A DNA stretch of 54,776 bases from assembly GCA_014728215.1 (NCBI GenBank), contig WJLZ01000114.1, positions 1-54,776 of the forward strand, written 5' to 3'. Below, piece by piece: positions 27,423 to 37,094 of this stretch. Position 1 is the first letter of the stretch, and every line of letters begins with the position of its first letter. A program made the position numbers and the translations under genes. Under the pieces are notes generated by a model that worked only from the letters and a program-made list of their open reading frames with translations, ran no database searches and was not told the DNA's origin. This stretch comes from Chitinivibrionales bacterium. GTDB lineage: Bacteria > Fibrobacterota > Chitinivibrionia > Chitinivibrionales > WJKA01.

Positions 27423-27577
27423 ATGAGTATGTATGCTGACAGATACTATTGTAACAGCAATTAGAATGGTGCTCTGGTATTATTCCTGATCATTAACTTA
27501 ATACTTAAATATATTTAGTGTATTATTGTGGATAAAACAGAGGAGCATTATATAGTATATATTATAAAATAGAGATT

Positions 27578-27614
27578 GTATAATATAAAAGGCTTGAATC
27601 GTTGGATTCAAGCC
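27578..27614 (-). terminator. Terminator of the lipoprotein-LysM operon
   Basis: On the minus strand GGCTTGAATC (27614-27605) pairs perfectly with GATTCAAGCC (27600-27591) around a four-base loop, followed by TTTTATATT. It lies 50 bases after the LysM gene's stop. The remaining upstream stretch to 27422 is AT-rich and shows no gene. Confidence 0.88.
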
Positions 27615-27664
27615 CCTCTATCAAGAGAATTGATTGATTTCAGAGGAAAACCTCGTCAACAAAG

Positions 27665-28408
27665 TTATCGCGGAATATCAAATACCTGACCGGGAAAGAT
27701 TAAATCTTCGGAACGTGAATACTTAGGTTCTTCAACGTTTCTCTGATATCGCTCATAAGCAGCATCGACAACCGACTTGTTGGCTCGATAAATTTTGGGC
27801 CACTGTGCCGGATCATCATAAATGAAATCGTACTCGGCAATGCGATACAGACAATCTCTTCTTTCAGGAATTAAACGAACTGTATAAGACATCGGTTTAT
27901 CAGGCAGATTGGCCTTTACCCGCTCGAGCAGTTCATCAAGTTCTTGAATCTGGTCTCGTATGCGCCACAGATACGATACAGGTTTCGCCTTGAGAGCGGC
28001 GATTCTGGCTTCAAGATTTTTAATATCGTTGATACGTTTTGCCAATTCATCGGAGGAAAGCCCGAGAAGTAACTCAAGTTCCTGCCTGATTGAGGCAATT
28101 TCATTTTCCGCATCAATTACATCCTGCTCAGTAATTCCGAGAATGTCGTATTTTTCCTGAATGGCAGCAGCTATCTGCTGATCGATGTCGGAGATCTGCT
28201 GTTTCAGGGATTCGATTTTTGCCTGTTCTTCAGCAATCTGTTCTTTTGCTGCTTTTTCTCTTTGCTGAGCTTCAGCCAGGACGACCTCATATGACTCAAT
28301 TGTCATTGTGTCGTATTCTTCTGCATGTTGCTCGTATGCGCCTGTCCGTTCTTTCCTGGCAAAAGCGCAGGCACTGAGTATCATCACAAAAAGAAGCAAT
28401 TTTTTCAT
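27665..28408 (-). CDS. Secreted coiled-coil protein with C-terminal LysM domain
   Basis: The 247-residue protein has a signal peptide (about 1-17, LLLFVMILSACAFA). A long coiled coil follows (about 38-150), in two segments separated by a Pro-Val-Ser break. The C-terminal LysM-like domain (about 175-247) has YRIAEYDFIYDDPAQWPKIYRANK and ends DLIFPGQVFDIPR. AGGAGGAG precedes the ATG at 28408, so the longer frame from 28435 is not used. It follows the small coiled-coil lipoprotein by 49 bases. The pair probably forms an envelope complex tied to peptidoglycan (inference). Confidence 0.82.
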   Translation of the reverse strand: MKKLLLFVMILSACAFARKERTGAYEQHAEEYDTMTIESYEVVLAEAQQREKAAKEQIAEEQAKIESLKQQISDIDQQIAAAIQEKYDILGITEQDVIDAENEIASIRQELELLLGLSSDELAKRINDIKNLEARIAALKAKPVSYLWRIRDQIQELDELLERVKANLPDKPMSYTVRLIPERRDCLYRIAEYDFIYDDPAQWPKIYRANKSVVDAAYERYQRNVEEPKYSRSEDLIFPGQVFDIPR

Positions 28409-28457
28409 AGTACCTCTCCTCCTAAATTTCATCAATCCTCATAATTATTAAATACTG

Positions 28458-28730
28458 TTATTGACCGTGAGTAGCCATTTTCTGTTTCAGATCCTCGATT
28501 TCTTCCTGATGAAGACCAAGCTCAGCTTGTTTTTCCGAGAGAACCCGCTCGAGGTCCATTCGTTCACTCCTGAGCTCAGCAAGCTTTTTTTCAGCACTTT
28601 CTGCAGCAGCACGTGCCTGATCAAGCTTTGCCAGCTCCTCTTCGCTCGGCCTCTTTGTACAGCCCATACCGCAGAGTGTAACAAAAGCAGCCAGAGTAAT
28701 GAAACGTATAACTTTGTGGCGCTTAATCAT
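28458..28730 (-). CDS. Small coiled-coil lipoprotein
   Basis: This 90-residue protein starts at an ATG with AAGGAGGTG six bases upstream, a near-ideal ribosome-binding site. The signal peptide ends at a lipobox, LCGMGC (Cys24 acylated). The rest (about 30-85) is one continuous heptad-rich helix full of Glu, Lys, Ala and Leu. The size and form recall Lpp/Pal-like outer-membrane tethers, though no homology can be claimed. It is first in an operon with the LysM protein. Confidence 0.8.
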   Translation of the reverse strand: MIKRHKVIRFITLAAFVTLCGMGCTKRPSEEELAKLDQARAAAESAEKKLAELRSERMDLERVLSEKQAELGLHQEEIEDLKQKMATHGQ

Positions 28731-28772
28731 AAAATACACCTCCTTCTTCGGTGCCAGATAATTGAACTTTGC

Positions 28773-28794
28773 TGAAACAACACCTCTTGTTTCA
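28773..28794 (-). promoter_or_regulatory. 5' leader hairpin of the lipoprotein mRNA
   Basis: TGAAACAA (28773-28780) pairs with TTGTTTCA (28787-28794). With the promoter at 28804-28833 the transcript would begin almost exactly at this hairpin, a position typical of 5' mRNA-stabilising stems on abundant lipoprotein messages. Confidence 0.5.
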
Positions 28795-28803
28795 ATTATA
28801 AGA

Positions 28804-28833
28804 AGTATAGTTTATATTAAATATGTAAGTCAA
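28804..28833 (-). promoter_or_regulatory. Sigma-70 promoter of the lipoprotein-LysM operon
   Basis: Minus-strand TTGACT (28833-28828), 18-base spacer, TATACT (28809-28804). The predicted start near 28797 leaves about 67 bases of leader. Confidence 0.68.
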
Positions 28834-28910
28834 GATTTTCTTTAATTCCTTATGGCTGTTCAAGTTCCACTGTTCACATCCATTCGGCCCCATCGGAACC
28901 ATTCATATGA

Positions 28911-30296
28911 TTAAAAATGTTTTAATGACCGTTTTCCTATGGGAAAAACACTAAATCCCAGTGAATAGAGATATTCATGATCAAGAATATTGCGTCCATC
29001 GAATATAAATGCCGGATGTTTCATCTTGCGGTATATTTTTTCATAATCAAGATTTGTATATTCCTGCCATTCGGTGAGCACGGCAATAGCATGAGCGCCT
29101 TCCGCCGCCTTATAAGGGTCCGCAACAAAACCCACCTTGTCAATACAATCGGCGAGATCGATCTTTGCATTGTCGAGGGCCTTGGGATCACTGACCACAA
29201 CTTCTGCTTTTTCATCAAGAAGCTTCCGGGCAATATAGATTGCCGGTGATTCCCGCGTATCTCCCGTATCCGCTTTAAAGGCAAAGCCCAAAAGGGCGAT
29301 TCTTTTCCCAGCAACCGTGTTAAACATCACCCGTACCATGGTCTGAAAAAATCGATGTTCCTGATATTCATTGATTTCCACAACACTTTTCCAGTAACGG
29401 GCCACTTCAGTGAGACCATAATATTCACATATATATACCAGGTTAAGTATATCCTTCTTAAAACATGAACCGCCGAAACCAACACTGGCATTGAGAAATT
29501 TATTGCCTATCCGTTTATCCATCCCCACTGCGCAGGCTACCTGGGAAATGTCGGCCTCGGTTTTTTCACAGAGCGCAGAGAGACTGTTGATTGATGAGAT
29601 GCGTTGTGCCAGAAAAGCATTTGCGGTCAGCTTTGACAATTCGGCACTCCAAATATTACTTGTTACAATTTTCTTCTTCGGTACCCAGTGGGCATAGATA
29701 TCACAGATCTCATTAGAGGCCTTTTTGCCGCTTTCATTTTCATGAGATCCGATCAGGATACGGTCGGGATTGAGAAGGTCCTGGATTGCCGTTCCCTCGG
29801 CGAGAAATTCCGGATTGGAAATGACCTCAAAATGAACTCCCTTTTCTCCATCGTTTAAGATCCGCTCCATGGCCCGGGCGGTCCTTACCGGAAGGGTACT
29901 TTTTTCGATAACAATTTTATCCGAATCAGACACCTCAACAATTTTCCGTGCCGTTCGTTCCCAGTATTGAAGATCGGCCGCCTTTCCGGCGCCCTCGCCA
30001 AATGATTTTGTCGGCGTATTCACCGAAACAAATATGATATCCGCATCCTTTATATTTTCATCCAGGGCTGTCGAAAAGAAAAGGTTTCTCCCTCTTGCCT
30101 TTTCTACTGTATCGTAAAGACCAGGCTCATAGATGGGAAGGTTATTTGAATTCCAGGCTTCTATCTTCTTTTCGTTAATATCTACAACAGTCACCCGATA
30201 TTCCGGACACTTTTCGGCAATAACCGCCATTGTCGGCCCGCCGACATATCCGGCACCGATACATAATATCTTTTTCTTGAAATTATTTTCTGCCAT
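28911..30296 (-). CDS. ugd: UDP-glucose 6-dehydrogenase
   Basis: The 461-residue cytosolic enzyme oxidises UDP-glucose to UDP-glucuronate with two NAD+, feeding capsule or polysaccharide synthesis. The NAD-binding motif [20 protein letters not shown] opens the protein, [13 protein letters not shown] lies near 160, and the catalytic cysteine, about residue 278, is in [10 protein letters not shown]. The length and the IYEPGL and FVSVNTPTK blocks match the longer, animal-like UGDH group rather than short bacterial Ugd. GGAAGGAG precedes the ATG. It follows the serine hydrolase gene by 30 bases and may be co-transcribed with it. Confidence 0.94.
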   Translation of the reverse strand: MAENNFKKKILCIGAGYVGGPTMAVIAEKCPEYRVTVVDINEKKIEAWNSNNLPIYEPGLYDTVEKARGRNLFFSTALDENIKDADIIFVSVNTPTKSFGEGAGKAADLQYWERTARKIVEVSDSDKIVIEKSTLPVRTARAMERILNDGEKGVHFEVISNPEFLAEGTAIQDLLNPDRILIGSHENESGKKASNEICDIYAHWVPKKKIVTSNIWSAELSKLTANAFLAQRISSINSLSALCEKTEADISQVACAVGMDKRIGNKFLNASVGFGGSCFKKDILNLVYICEYYGLTEVARYWKSVVEINEYQEHRFFQTMVRVMFNTVAGKRIALLGFAFKADTGDTRESPAIYIARKLLDEKAEVVVSDPKALDNAKIDLADCIDKVGFVADPYKAAEGAHAIAVLTEWQEYTNLDYEKIYRKMKHPAFIFDGRNILDHEYLYSLGFSVFPIGKRSLKHF

Positions 30297-30326
30297 TTAT
30301 CACTCCTTCCATAAATTAAATTGCGT

Positions 30327-31373
30327 TCATGCAAAAACTCTGTCAGCAATGTCCCGTCTGAATTCATTAATCGGATCTTTTGAATCCTTGCGGCGAGGAA
30401 ATGTATAATTTGATAAAATTACAACCGCTTTCCCTTTCTCCGGGTCGATTATTATAACACAGCCGGTAAATCCGGTTTTCCCAAATGCATTTTCGGAAAC
30501 TTCATTTCCCATATATTCTCTCCGGCAAAGCTCCCATCCCAACCCGGCACATCCGTTTAAATGGCCAATCTGATTGGTATGCATTCTTTTAATCATTTCA
30601 GCAGTAAAAAAACGATGTCCATTCAGTTTCCCCTCATTTAAAAGCATTTCAGCAAAACAGAGAAGATTCGGCACGGTTGAAAATAATCCGGCCGATCCCA
30701 CTACCTTCTCCTGTCTGAGTGTAAACGCACTTTCATCATGCACTTCTCCTTGCAGCATTCGTCCTCTCCAGTGATCATATTCGGTCGGTGCGATCTCCCG
30801 GGCCGAAAATGAATCCCCGTAAAAGGTGGTGCGATGCATTCTCAGAGGCGAAAAGAAAAGACTCCCGGCCAGGTTGTCCAGTGAATTCCCCGCAGCACGT
30901 TCTACCATCAATCCCAGAAGAATACTTGTAGCATTAGCATAAGCAAAATGAGTGCCGGGAGGAGAGACAAAATCGGCAGAACAGATATGGTCGATAATTT
31001 CCTTTGCAGGCCTGTCTTTCATTGATGACAATCTGAAATTATAATCGAGCGTGTGGGTAAGAAGATGATAGAGCATCACCTCGTCACGATATTTTCCTCT
31101 GAATTCGGGTACATAGTCTGCCACACGGCTTTTCAATGAAAGCGTTCCTTCTTCAACCATCATCAATGCAAGGCATGCCGTGGGTATACTTTTTGTAATC
31201 GATGCGACATCAAAAATGGTATTCTCCCCGGCCGGAGCGGCATCTTCTTCACCGGTCAAAGCCCCCTCCGCCCATATCTGTCGTTCAAGTGTGCGGGTTG
31301 TTACCCCTGCCACACAACAGGGGAACAAACGCTCACTTACCGCGCGGGAAATTATTTGTCTGATATCATCCAT
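30327..31373 (-). CDS. Beta-lactamase-fold serine hydrolase (class C/PBP-like)
   Basis: The 348-residue protein shows all three motifs of the serine beta-lactamase/penicillin-binding fold: SITK (nucleophile Ser58, Lys61) in FDVASITKSIP, the tyrosine motif YAN near 145, and a KTG box in FGKTGFTGCVI near 310. LLTHTLDYNF near 110 is also typical. No signal peptide is visible, so it is probably a cytoplasmic esterase or amidase of the family. The frame opens at 31394, but the Met at 31373 (MDDIRQIISRAV) matches where family members usually begin. Neither start has a clear RBS. Confidence 0.85.
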   Translation of the reverse strand: MDDIRQIISRAVSERLFPCCVAGVTTRTLERQIWAEGALTGEEDAAPAGENTIFDVASITKSIPTACLALMMVEEGTLSLKSRVADYVPEFRGKYRDEVMLYHLLTHTLDYNFRLSSMKDRPAKEIIDHICSADFVSPPGTHFAYANATSILLGLMVERAAGNSLDNLAGSLFFSPLRMHRTTFYGDSFSAREIAPTEYDHWRGRMLQGEVHDESAFTLRQEKVVGSAGLFSTVPNLLCFAEMLLNEGKLNGHRFFTAEMIKRMHTNQIGHLNGCAGLGWELCRREYMGNEVSENAFGKTGFTGCVIIIDPEKGKAVVILSNYTFPRRKDSKDPINEFRRDIADRVFA

Positions 31374-31491
31374 ACATTTGCACCATCGAAACATTATGTA
31401 ATCAGGAAATTATCCAGCTTCGATTGAAAATACATATTTTTATCTCTTTAAGGAGTAGAGATCCGGCCGTGCGGCAAAAAAGGACACGTTC

Positions 31492-32757
31492 ATGACAGCA
31501 CCAAGAGAAGATCCTCGAAGAAAATTGTGCATAATCGCAAAATTCATATGTACAGCATCGATTCTCAGTATATTAATTTTTTGCCACTCCCCCGCTCCGG
31601 TGCCGTCCGATATGGCAACGGAATTCTCCAGTTGGTTTATTAATCCATCTGCAACAAAACTCGATTCACTCCTGTCCTGTTCATGCACCCCTGGTCAATG
31701 GGACTCGATCGTTACCGCCGCCATAAATTCAGCCACCCCCGCTACCGGTTCATCTTCGGTTATATTAAAAGACACCTTCAACCAGGATTTTACCTTAGGA
31801 TATCTTACGCCGCCAAAGATACAGAATGATACGCTCTTTCCACTCATCGTTTATCTCCATGGTGGTATCGGCACAACCCGTAATGATAAGGGCAAAGAAG
31901 CATACGAAATGCTCCGCCCACTTGCCGATTCCCTCACCCTCTATCTGGCGAGTCCATCAGGAAACAGAAATGCTCCCTGGTGGGCACCCAACGGACTTTC
32001 CCGTATTCTTCAAACAGTACGGTACATGACTTTGCATTTTCCCATAAATCCCGATAAGATTTTTTTAGCCGGTGTCTCCGACGGCGCCACCGGTTGTTAT
32101 GCAGCGGCAAATACAATCTGCCGTCCCTTTGCAGGATTTATCGCAATATCAGGTTACGGCGGCCTGCTCCGGAAAATGGGGGTCCCGCTTATCCCCGCCA
32201 ATTTGATGCAGCGTCCTATCTATAATATTAATGCCGGAAAAGATCATCTCTATCCACCTCAAGCCGTTACGCAGTTTCTTGCATGGCTTAAAGAAAATAA
32301 TGTTACGGTAAAGAATTCGTTTTATCCCGATGAAAAACATGGTTTTGACTACAGAGAAAAAGAGTACGGCAATTTAGTAACCATCATTCGTACCTGGTCC
32401 AGACCGGATAACCGCAAAGGCGTTTCATGGAATTTTATTCCCCCCATCCCTTCAGCACCGGATAATATTTTTTCCTGGTCCTATACCTCACCCAAGTCCG
32501 ACTTCCTTCCCTCAGTGTCCGGATTCTGGAAAAATGATACGTTGTTGATGCATGCCCAAGGCTTATCCACAATAACCATCTGCTCTGATAAAACAAACAG
32601 TTCCGAAAATCTGATCTACCGCCTACAAAACGGAAAAATCAAAAAAACATCTTCAACGCCTTTAACGCCGGAATTGTATTTAAAATATTTACTCTACAAA
32701 AATAACCCTGTAAATGATATCAAAGAAAAACGATTCTACACTCTGGATCTGAATTAA
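31492..32757 (+). CDS. Secreted alpha/beta-hydrolase esterase (LpqC/PHB-depolymerase-like)
   Basis: This 421-residue protein has an N-terminal hydrophobic anchor (about 13-32) ending at a Cys that could be a lipoprotein site but lacks a good lipobox. The alpha/beta-hydrolase domain (about 95-310) has the oxyanion motif VYLHGGIG, the nucleophile elbow GVSDG (Ser near 196) and the catalytic His in KHGFDY near 283. About 110 further residues form a beta-rich tail. AAGGA precedes the ATG. Family members deacetylate or cleave ester links in plant polysaccharides or polyesters. The substrate cannot be told. The next gene follows in 13 bases. Confidence 0.82.
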   Translation: MTAPREDPRRKLCIIAKFICTASILSILIFCHSPAPVPSDMATEFSSWFINPSATKLDSLLSCSCTPGQWDSIVTAAINSATPATGSSSVILKDTFNQDFTLGYLTPPKIQNDTLFPLIVYLHGGIGTTRNDKGKEAYEMLRPLADSLTLYLASPSGNRNAPWWAPNGLSRILQTVRYMTLHFPINPDKIFLAGVSDGATGCYAAANTICRPFAGFIAISGYGGLLRKMGVPLIPANLMQRPIYNINAGKDHLYPPQAVTQFLAWLKENNVTVKNSFYPDEKHGFDYREKEYGNLVTIIRTWSRPDNRKGVSWNFIPPIPSAPDNIFSWSYTSPKSDFLPSVSGFWKNDTLLMHAQGLSTITICSDKTNSSENLIYRLQNGKIKKTSSTPLTPELYLKYLLYKNNPVNDIKEKRFYTLDLN

Positions 32758-32770
32758 AAGGAGGAGATCC

Positions 32771-33316
32771 GTGACGAAATCAGCTGTAATTCTTCTGGCT
32801 GAAGGATTTGAAGAAAGTGAAGCGGTTATTTCAATCGATCTACTCCGGAGAGCGGGGGTATCCCTTCAGGTTGCCGGCTGCGGCTCAACCGAAATCTGTG
32901 GCGCCCATAGTCTCCGCCTGGGAACCGATACTGTTCTCAATGAAATTTCCTCTGTTCCGGATTGCCTCATTCTTCCAGGCGGACAACCGGGAACCGACAA
33001 CCTGCGTAAATCCGAACAAGTACTATCTCTTGTAAGAAAAGCATATGCTGAGGAAAAACTTTGCGCCGCCATATGTGCAGCACCCATAGTGTTTGCGGGG
33101 GCCGGCATTTTGAAAGCTAAAAAAGCCACCTGTTTCCCCGGCTTTGAAGATAAACTTGAGGGTGCGGAATTTGTGGCAAAAGACGTGGTTACCGATGGCA
33201 CTATTATTACCAGCCGAGGCGTAGGTACTGCAATCCCCTTCGCACTTACCATAATAAAACACCTTGTAGACGAAAATACGAGCAATAAGATCGGCAAAGC
33301 GATTTTGCATTACTGA
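32771..33316 (+). CDS. DJ-1/PfpI family protein
   Basis: The 181-residue protein starts at a GTG behind AAAAGGAGGAG. It has the DJ-1 layout: an early acidic motif EGFEESEAV (11-19) and the reactive Cys102 in the nucleophile elbow CAAICAAPIVF, followed by GRGVG-like SRGVGTAIPFALTII near 155. Members include YajL, ThiJ and human DJ-1, proposed as protein/nucleotide deglycases or redox-stress chaperones. It is cytoplasmic and part of a three-gene run with the esterase and the unknown protein downstream. Confidence 0.92.
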   Translation: MTKSAVILLAEGFEESEAVISIDLLRRAGVSLQVAGCGSTEICGAHSLRLGTDTVLNEISSVPDCLILPGGQPGTDNLRKSEQVLSLVRKAYAEEKLCAAICAAPIVFAGAGILKAKKATCFPGFEDKLEGAEFVAKDVVTDGTIITSRGVGTAIPFALTIIKHLVDENTSNKIGKAILHY

Positions 33317-33330
33317 AAATATTCAACAAT

Positions 33331-34614
33331 ATGGATTCTACAGTATACCGGCATTTTATCGAAAAATCACAGAAGGATGCAAAAAACAGCTTACGCCATC
33401 TTCCGGCGGTCTTTTTATCCTCTCCGATACTCCCTTGGGAAGAAATTAATGCTGCGCTGATTGGCTTTTTAAATGAGATATGCTCCGATAAGCGAGATAC
33501 TTCATTACATACACCTTCAATATTACATACACCTTCGATCATGCAGAACCGCACATCCAATTATTTTGCACAACTTTTTTATTTATTCAATGAAAGCTGT
33601 ATCGTATTGATCGAACACCCGGAGCAGGAAATTCCTTTAAAATTAAAAGCCAATGCCGCAAACATGTTCCGCCTTTTGATTGCGTCGACAACACCCCGGC
33701 AGATCCTCTGCCTTGATAAAAGTGATTCGACAAACCTTGCCATGCTCGTATTCTTTCTGGAAACTTACATGCACTGGGGAGCATGTCCAAATGCCTGGGA
33801 ATGTTATGCTAAACGCACCGCTCACATATGTTTTAACCTTTTTAAAAAATCTCTCTTTCAGGCATCAGATTCACAATTCCGCACTTCATTCTGCTATATC
33901 CTGGGTGCCTGGCTCTTTGCGCTAAAAACTGAAGGCATTTCTGATTCGAGACTGCCGAATGAAAGAAAACCGGTGCAGGAACATTTTAATTTTTCTACGG
34001 AGGACCAAAAGGCACGGGGATCTGTGTTTTGCGCCCCGAAAAAGCACCTCTATTTCACAATTCTCAGAAAGCCTCCCCATCCTGTCACAGCGTTTTCACT
34101 TCTTGAGCACGAAAACAGAGCCGGATTATTCCTGAATCTTAACGATACCAAGCCGAAAATAATAGAAACCACCAAATCTCATCGGCTGGAGCGTCCGGAA
34201 GGTTATGGAATAGTGGAATCATACCTCTGCGGTGAAGATACAGAGCCCTGTTTCACCTGGACCGTAGCCATTCTCTCCTATCGAATGACTCTCTACCGTG
34301 TTGATATTTTTGCCCCGCTTGAAGGGAAATCGGTATTTTTTACGAATATTCAGCTCTGTATTCCTGTAACCGCCCCCCTTAATCCGACCGGCCACGACCG
34401 ATATTCAGGTATCGGCGCGGAAAACACGGTCATTGAACTTATAAAAAATCCCTGGAATTTAGATCTCAGTGCCATGTCAACTACAGGCATTGCCGTTTTT
34501 GTTCCTGCCCACACGATCTATTTGGCAAAGCGGACTGAAATTGTCTCAGCCTGTGCAAAGGGTGAAAACATTCAATCAATCGATACGACCCACCTATTGG
34601 GGATTTTCGAATAA
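33331..34614 (+). CDS. Hypothetical protein, 427 residues
   Basis: I do not recognise this protein. It starts 14 bases after the DJ-1 gene with only a weak RBS. The N-terminal half (about 1-220) looks helical with several Cys and aromatic residues (FYLFNESC, YMHWGACPNAWECY). The C-terminal half (about 225-427) is beta-rich, resembling the beta-sandwich part of polysaccharide lyases only in general texture. No signal peptide or membrane segment is visible. A 15-bp tandem duplication at 33503-33540 encodes LHTPSI twice. Confidence 0.7.
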   Translation: MDSTVYRHFIEKSQKDAKNSLRHLPAVFLSSPILPWEEINAALIGFLNEICSDKRDTSLHTPSILHTPSIMQNRTSNYFAQLFYLFNESCIVLIEHPEQEIPLKLKANAANMFRLLIASTTPRQILCLDKSDSTNLAMLVFFLETYMHWGACPNAWECYAKRTAHICFNLFKKSLFQASDSQFRTSFCYILGAWLFALKTEGISDSRLPNERKPVQEHFNFSTEDQKARGSVFCAPKKHLYFTILRKPPHPVTAFSLLEHENRAGLFLNLNDTKPKIIETTKSHRLERPEGYGIVESYLCGEDTEPCFTWTVAILSYRMTLYRVDIFAPLEGKSVFFTNIQLCIPVTAPLNPTGHDRYSGIGAENTVIELIKNPWNLDLSAMSTTGIAVFVPAHTIYLAKRTEIVSACAKGENIQSIDTTHLLGIFE

Positions 34615-34780
34615 AATTATAATACGATGAGTCCCATTTTATTGAAAATTTTAATATAATATGAGATAATTAAATTGAACGTATAGCCACTTTTTTACGA
34701 CTAAAAAAGCGTAGATTCTTTGTAGAGAGAGAAATGAAGAATGAATCGAATTCAAGCGTTTTAATAAAGCGCTTTAGTCC

Positions 34781-34809
34781 TTGCATTTTTCATAAAAAGG
34801 TACTATATT
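34781..34809 (+). promoter_or_regulatory. Sigma-70 promoter of the SH3-like gene
   Basis: TTGCAT (34781-34786), 17-base spacer, TATATT (34804-34809), about 45 bases before the ATG. A second, weaker candidate lies upstream (TTGAAA 34642, GATAAT 34665). The 34615-34780 stretch is AT-rich with a small dyad CTTTTTTA/TAAAAAAG near 34692 that might end transcription of the preceding operon. Confidence 0.5.
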
Positions 34810-34854
34810 AAAAATAAGGCTACCGAAAAATTTTCACACAGAGAGGAGGCGTTT

Positions 34855-35298
34855 ATGCGCCTGGGCTTTATCTCATTAGCAATTCTTATCTGTTTTGCCG
34901 GTGTATTTGCTCAAAAAGGTACACGTTGGGTACAGCCGAGAAAAGACAACGTCGGTATTTACAAAAATCAGAAGCGTGAACTCTACGAAAAGCCGATTGT
35001 TACTGTGGGTGTTAATACACGTATGCAGGTTCTGGAAGAAAAACGGGATCATTATAAAGTCCGCTATGAAACAAATGTCGGATGGGTAGAAAAACGTCTT
35101 GTTGCAGCAACCGCTAAAGGAAGTAAAACTTATTTATTCGAAGATGCCGAAGTTATCGGTTATCTCGACAATCCAACGCCGGTGTATATTATCGATGCCG
35201 ACGATAAAGATAAGGATCCAATCAAACTCGACCGTTCTTTTGCAGAAGCACTGAGAGAAAATGTCGATAAGGAAACAATCGAACGACAGACAAAATAA
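34855..35298 (+). CDS. Secreted bacterial SH3-like protein
   Basis: The 147-residue protein has a signal peptide (about 1-19, cleaved after VFAQ). A bacterial SH3-like domain (about 25-83) contains NTRMQVLEEKRDHYKVRYETNVGWVEKRLV, the usual pattern of SH3b domains that bind peptidoglycan or peptides. A charged C-terminal stretch follows (DADDKDKDPIKLDRSF). AGAGGAGG precedes the ATG. It is a single-gene unit with its own promoter and a shared bidirectional terminator. Confidence 0.8.
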   Translation: MRLGFISLAILICFAGVFAQKGTRWVQPRKDNVGIYKNQKRELYEKPIVTVGVNTRMQVLEEKRDHYKVRYETNVGWVEKRLVAATAKGSKTYLFEDAEVIGYLDNPTPVYIIDADDKDKDPIKLDRSFAEALRENVDKETIERQTK

Positions 35299-35321
35299 TC
35301 GAATATTTCGTTGAAATTAAT

Positions 35322-35358
35322 AAAAAAGCCGGAACAAGATTCTTGTTCCGGCTTTTTT
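35322..35358. terminator. Bidirectional terminator between convergent genes
   Basis: An 18-bp perfect palindrome around a single central base: AAAAAAGCCGGAACAAGA pairs with TCTTGTTCCGGCTTTTTT. T-runs face both ways, so it ends both the SH3-like gene (plus) and the histidine kinase gene (minus). Confidence 0.96.
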
Positions 35359-35381
35359 AATGGTACCAACAGCTCAACCAC

Positions 35382-37037
35382 TTATCTGAAAGTGGCATCT
35401 TCCTTTTTCTTCATTAAAATACGCCAGATTTTCTCCACAAGCTCTTTGCCGCTGAATGGCTTAACAATGAAATCGTCTGCCCCGCTGGCAAAGCATCGCT
35501 GAATCTCTTCATCCTTTGCTGCAGCAGAAAAGAAAGCGATGGGAGTATTCCTTGTTTCATACTGAGAGCGGAGGAGGCTACAAACCCGGTAACCATTCAT
35601 TCCCGGAAGGTCAGAGTCGAGCAGTATCAACGATGGACGGTGGCTGAATGCCATTGAGAGCCCGAGTTCACCGTTTTCAGCAACAACAACATCAAAAACA
35701 TTCTCAAGCACCATCCGGGCAACCTCAACAGCTTCCCTGTCACTATCGATAAATAACACAACCGGTTTCTGTTCCGGAGAAACTTCATCGGAAACCTCAC
35801 CCAACTCATCTCCTTCAGAAAGATCGATCTCATCGGTCTCATCATCTTCAACAGTAACTTGAGCTTTTACCGGAAGAATAATATGAAACTCGCTGCCGTT
35901 AAATACGCCCTCTTGAACGCCGGCACTTTCAACCCATATCCGGCCACCGTGAGCTTCGATTATGCCCTTAACAATAGAAAGCCCCAACCCGGTGCCCCCT
36001 CCCATAAAACGAGAGGTATGTGTACTATGGCGATTTGTATTGGCGATCTCATAAAAGGGATCGAAAATCTTCTTCTGGTCGGCCTTGTCGATTCCGATCC
36101 CCTGATCCTTTACGACAATCTGAATTTGTTCGTACTCGTAGGGCATAATTTTCAATTCGATTGCCGTATTATCGGGAGAGAATTTAACTGCATTATTCAA
36201 TAAGTTGGCAAATACCTGGTGCATGCGTATTTTATCACCGAAAAAACGGGGTGTAGCTTCATCGACATTCAACCGCACTTCGATATTTCTATTTGCGCTT
36301 ACCGAGTCCAGTTCATCAATGCAGTCCCGAGCGACCGACTCGAGATTCATTGATTCAACTTGAAGCCGGAGACGTTTCTGCTCGATACGGTTAACATCAA
36401 GAATGTCATTTACCACACGGTGTAATCGCTCGGCAGCCCGATTGATATTCTCGACCATGCGAAGTACTCCGCTGTCAAGGCGATCTTTCATGCTGTCCAT
36501 GATTATATCGGAATATCCTTTAATCGATGTAAGCGGCGTTTTGAGTTCGTGCGAAGCGATACTGAGAAAGCTCGATTTTAATTTACTCAATTTTTTCAAT
36601 TCTGCATTCGACCTGATCAACTCGGAATTTATCCGTGCCATCTCGATATTCTTTTTTTCAATCTGGTCGGCCTTATCGGCCTCTTCAGTCACATCGATCA
36701 GCATGAATGTGAGCGCCACCGGATGGTGATCATCAAGAATACAGAATGCATTGAAATTACAGATATATTCTTCACCCTGTACCGAAGAGAGTATCATTTT
36801 CGTTTGACAATAATCGCCCGAATGAAGGACATCCATAATCTGATTCCAGCTCAAATTCCCTTCTATTTGAGAAAGATAATCTTCAAATGATTTATCGATC
36901 AGATTGGACCGCTGCGTGCCAAGATGCTGCTCCCCGTATTCATTTACATATCGAAATGTGCCGTCATTGTTGGTAATAATAATAATAATCGGCGTATGCT
37001 CAACTATTTTTGCCAACAAGCCTGTATCGTTTTGCAT
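35382..37037 (-). CDS. Soluble hybrid sensor histidine kinase (PAS-HisKA-HATPase-REC)
   Basis: This 551-residue protein has no transmembrane helix. A PAS domain (about 5-120) is followed by a coiled coil (125-155), HisKA with the phospho-His163 in ASHELKTPLTSIKGYS, a HATPase domain (about 275-395; DQGIGIDKADQKKIFDPF and GGGTGLGLSIVKGI) and a C-terminal receiver (about 428-545) with phospho-Asp474 in LILLDSDLPGMNG and Lys526 in VKPF. It probably senses a cytoplasmic cue and passes phosphate to an unlinked partner, because no HPt or response regulator gene lies nearby. GGTAAGGA precedes the ATG. The gene upstream (unknown, 37095) ends 57 bases away on the same strand. Confidence 0.95.
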   Translation of the reverse strand: MQNDTGLLAKIVEHTPIIIIITNNDGTFRYVNEYGEQHLGTQRSNLIDKSFEDYLSQIEGNLSWNQIMDVLHSGDYCQTKMILSSVQGEEYICNFNAFCILDDHHPVALTFMLIDVTEEADKADQIEKKNIEMARINSELIRSNAELKKLSKLKSSFLSIASHELKTPLTSIKGYSDIIMDSMKDRLDSGVLRMVENINRAAERLHRVVNDILDVNRIEQKRLRLQVESMNLESVARDCIDELDSVSANRNIEVRLNVDEATPRFFGDKIRMHQVFANLLNNAVKFSPDNTAIELKIMPYEYEQIQIVVKDQGIGIDKADQKKIFDPFYEIANTNRHSTHTSRFMGGGTGLGLSIVKGIIEAHGGRIWVESAGVQEGVFNGSEFHIILPVKAQVTVEDDETDEIDLSEGDELGEVSDEVSPEQKPVVLFIDSDREAVEVARMVLENVFDVVVAENGELGLSMAFSHRPSLILLDSDLPGMNGYRVCSLLRSQYETRNTPIAFFSAAAKDEEIQRCFASGADDFIVKPFSGKELVEKIWRILMKKKEDATFR

Positions 37038-37094
37038 TATTACGCATTCCTTACCAGAAGATAAAATACTTTAACACTGATAATCTGAGACGGT

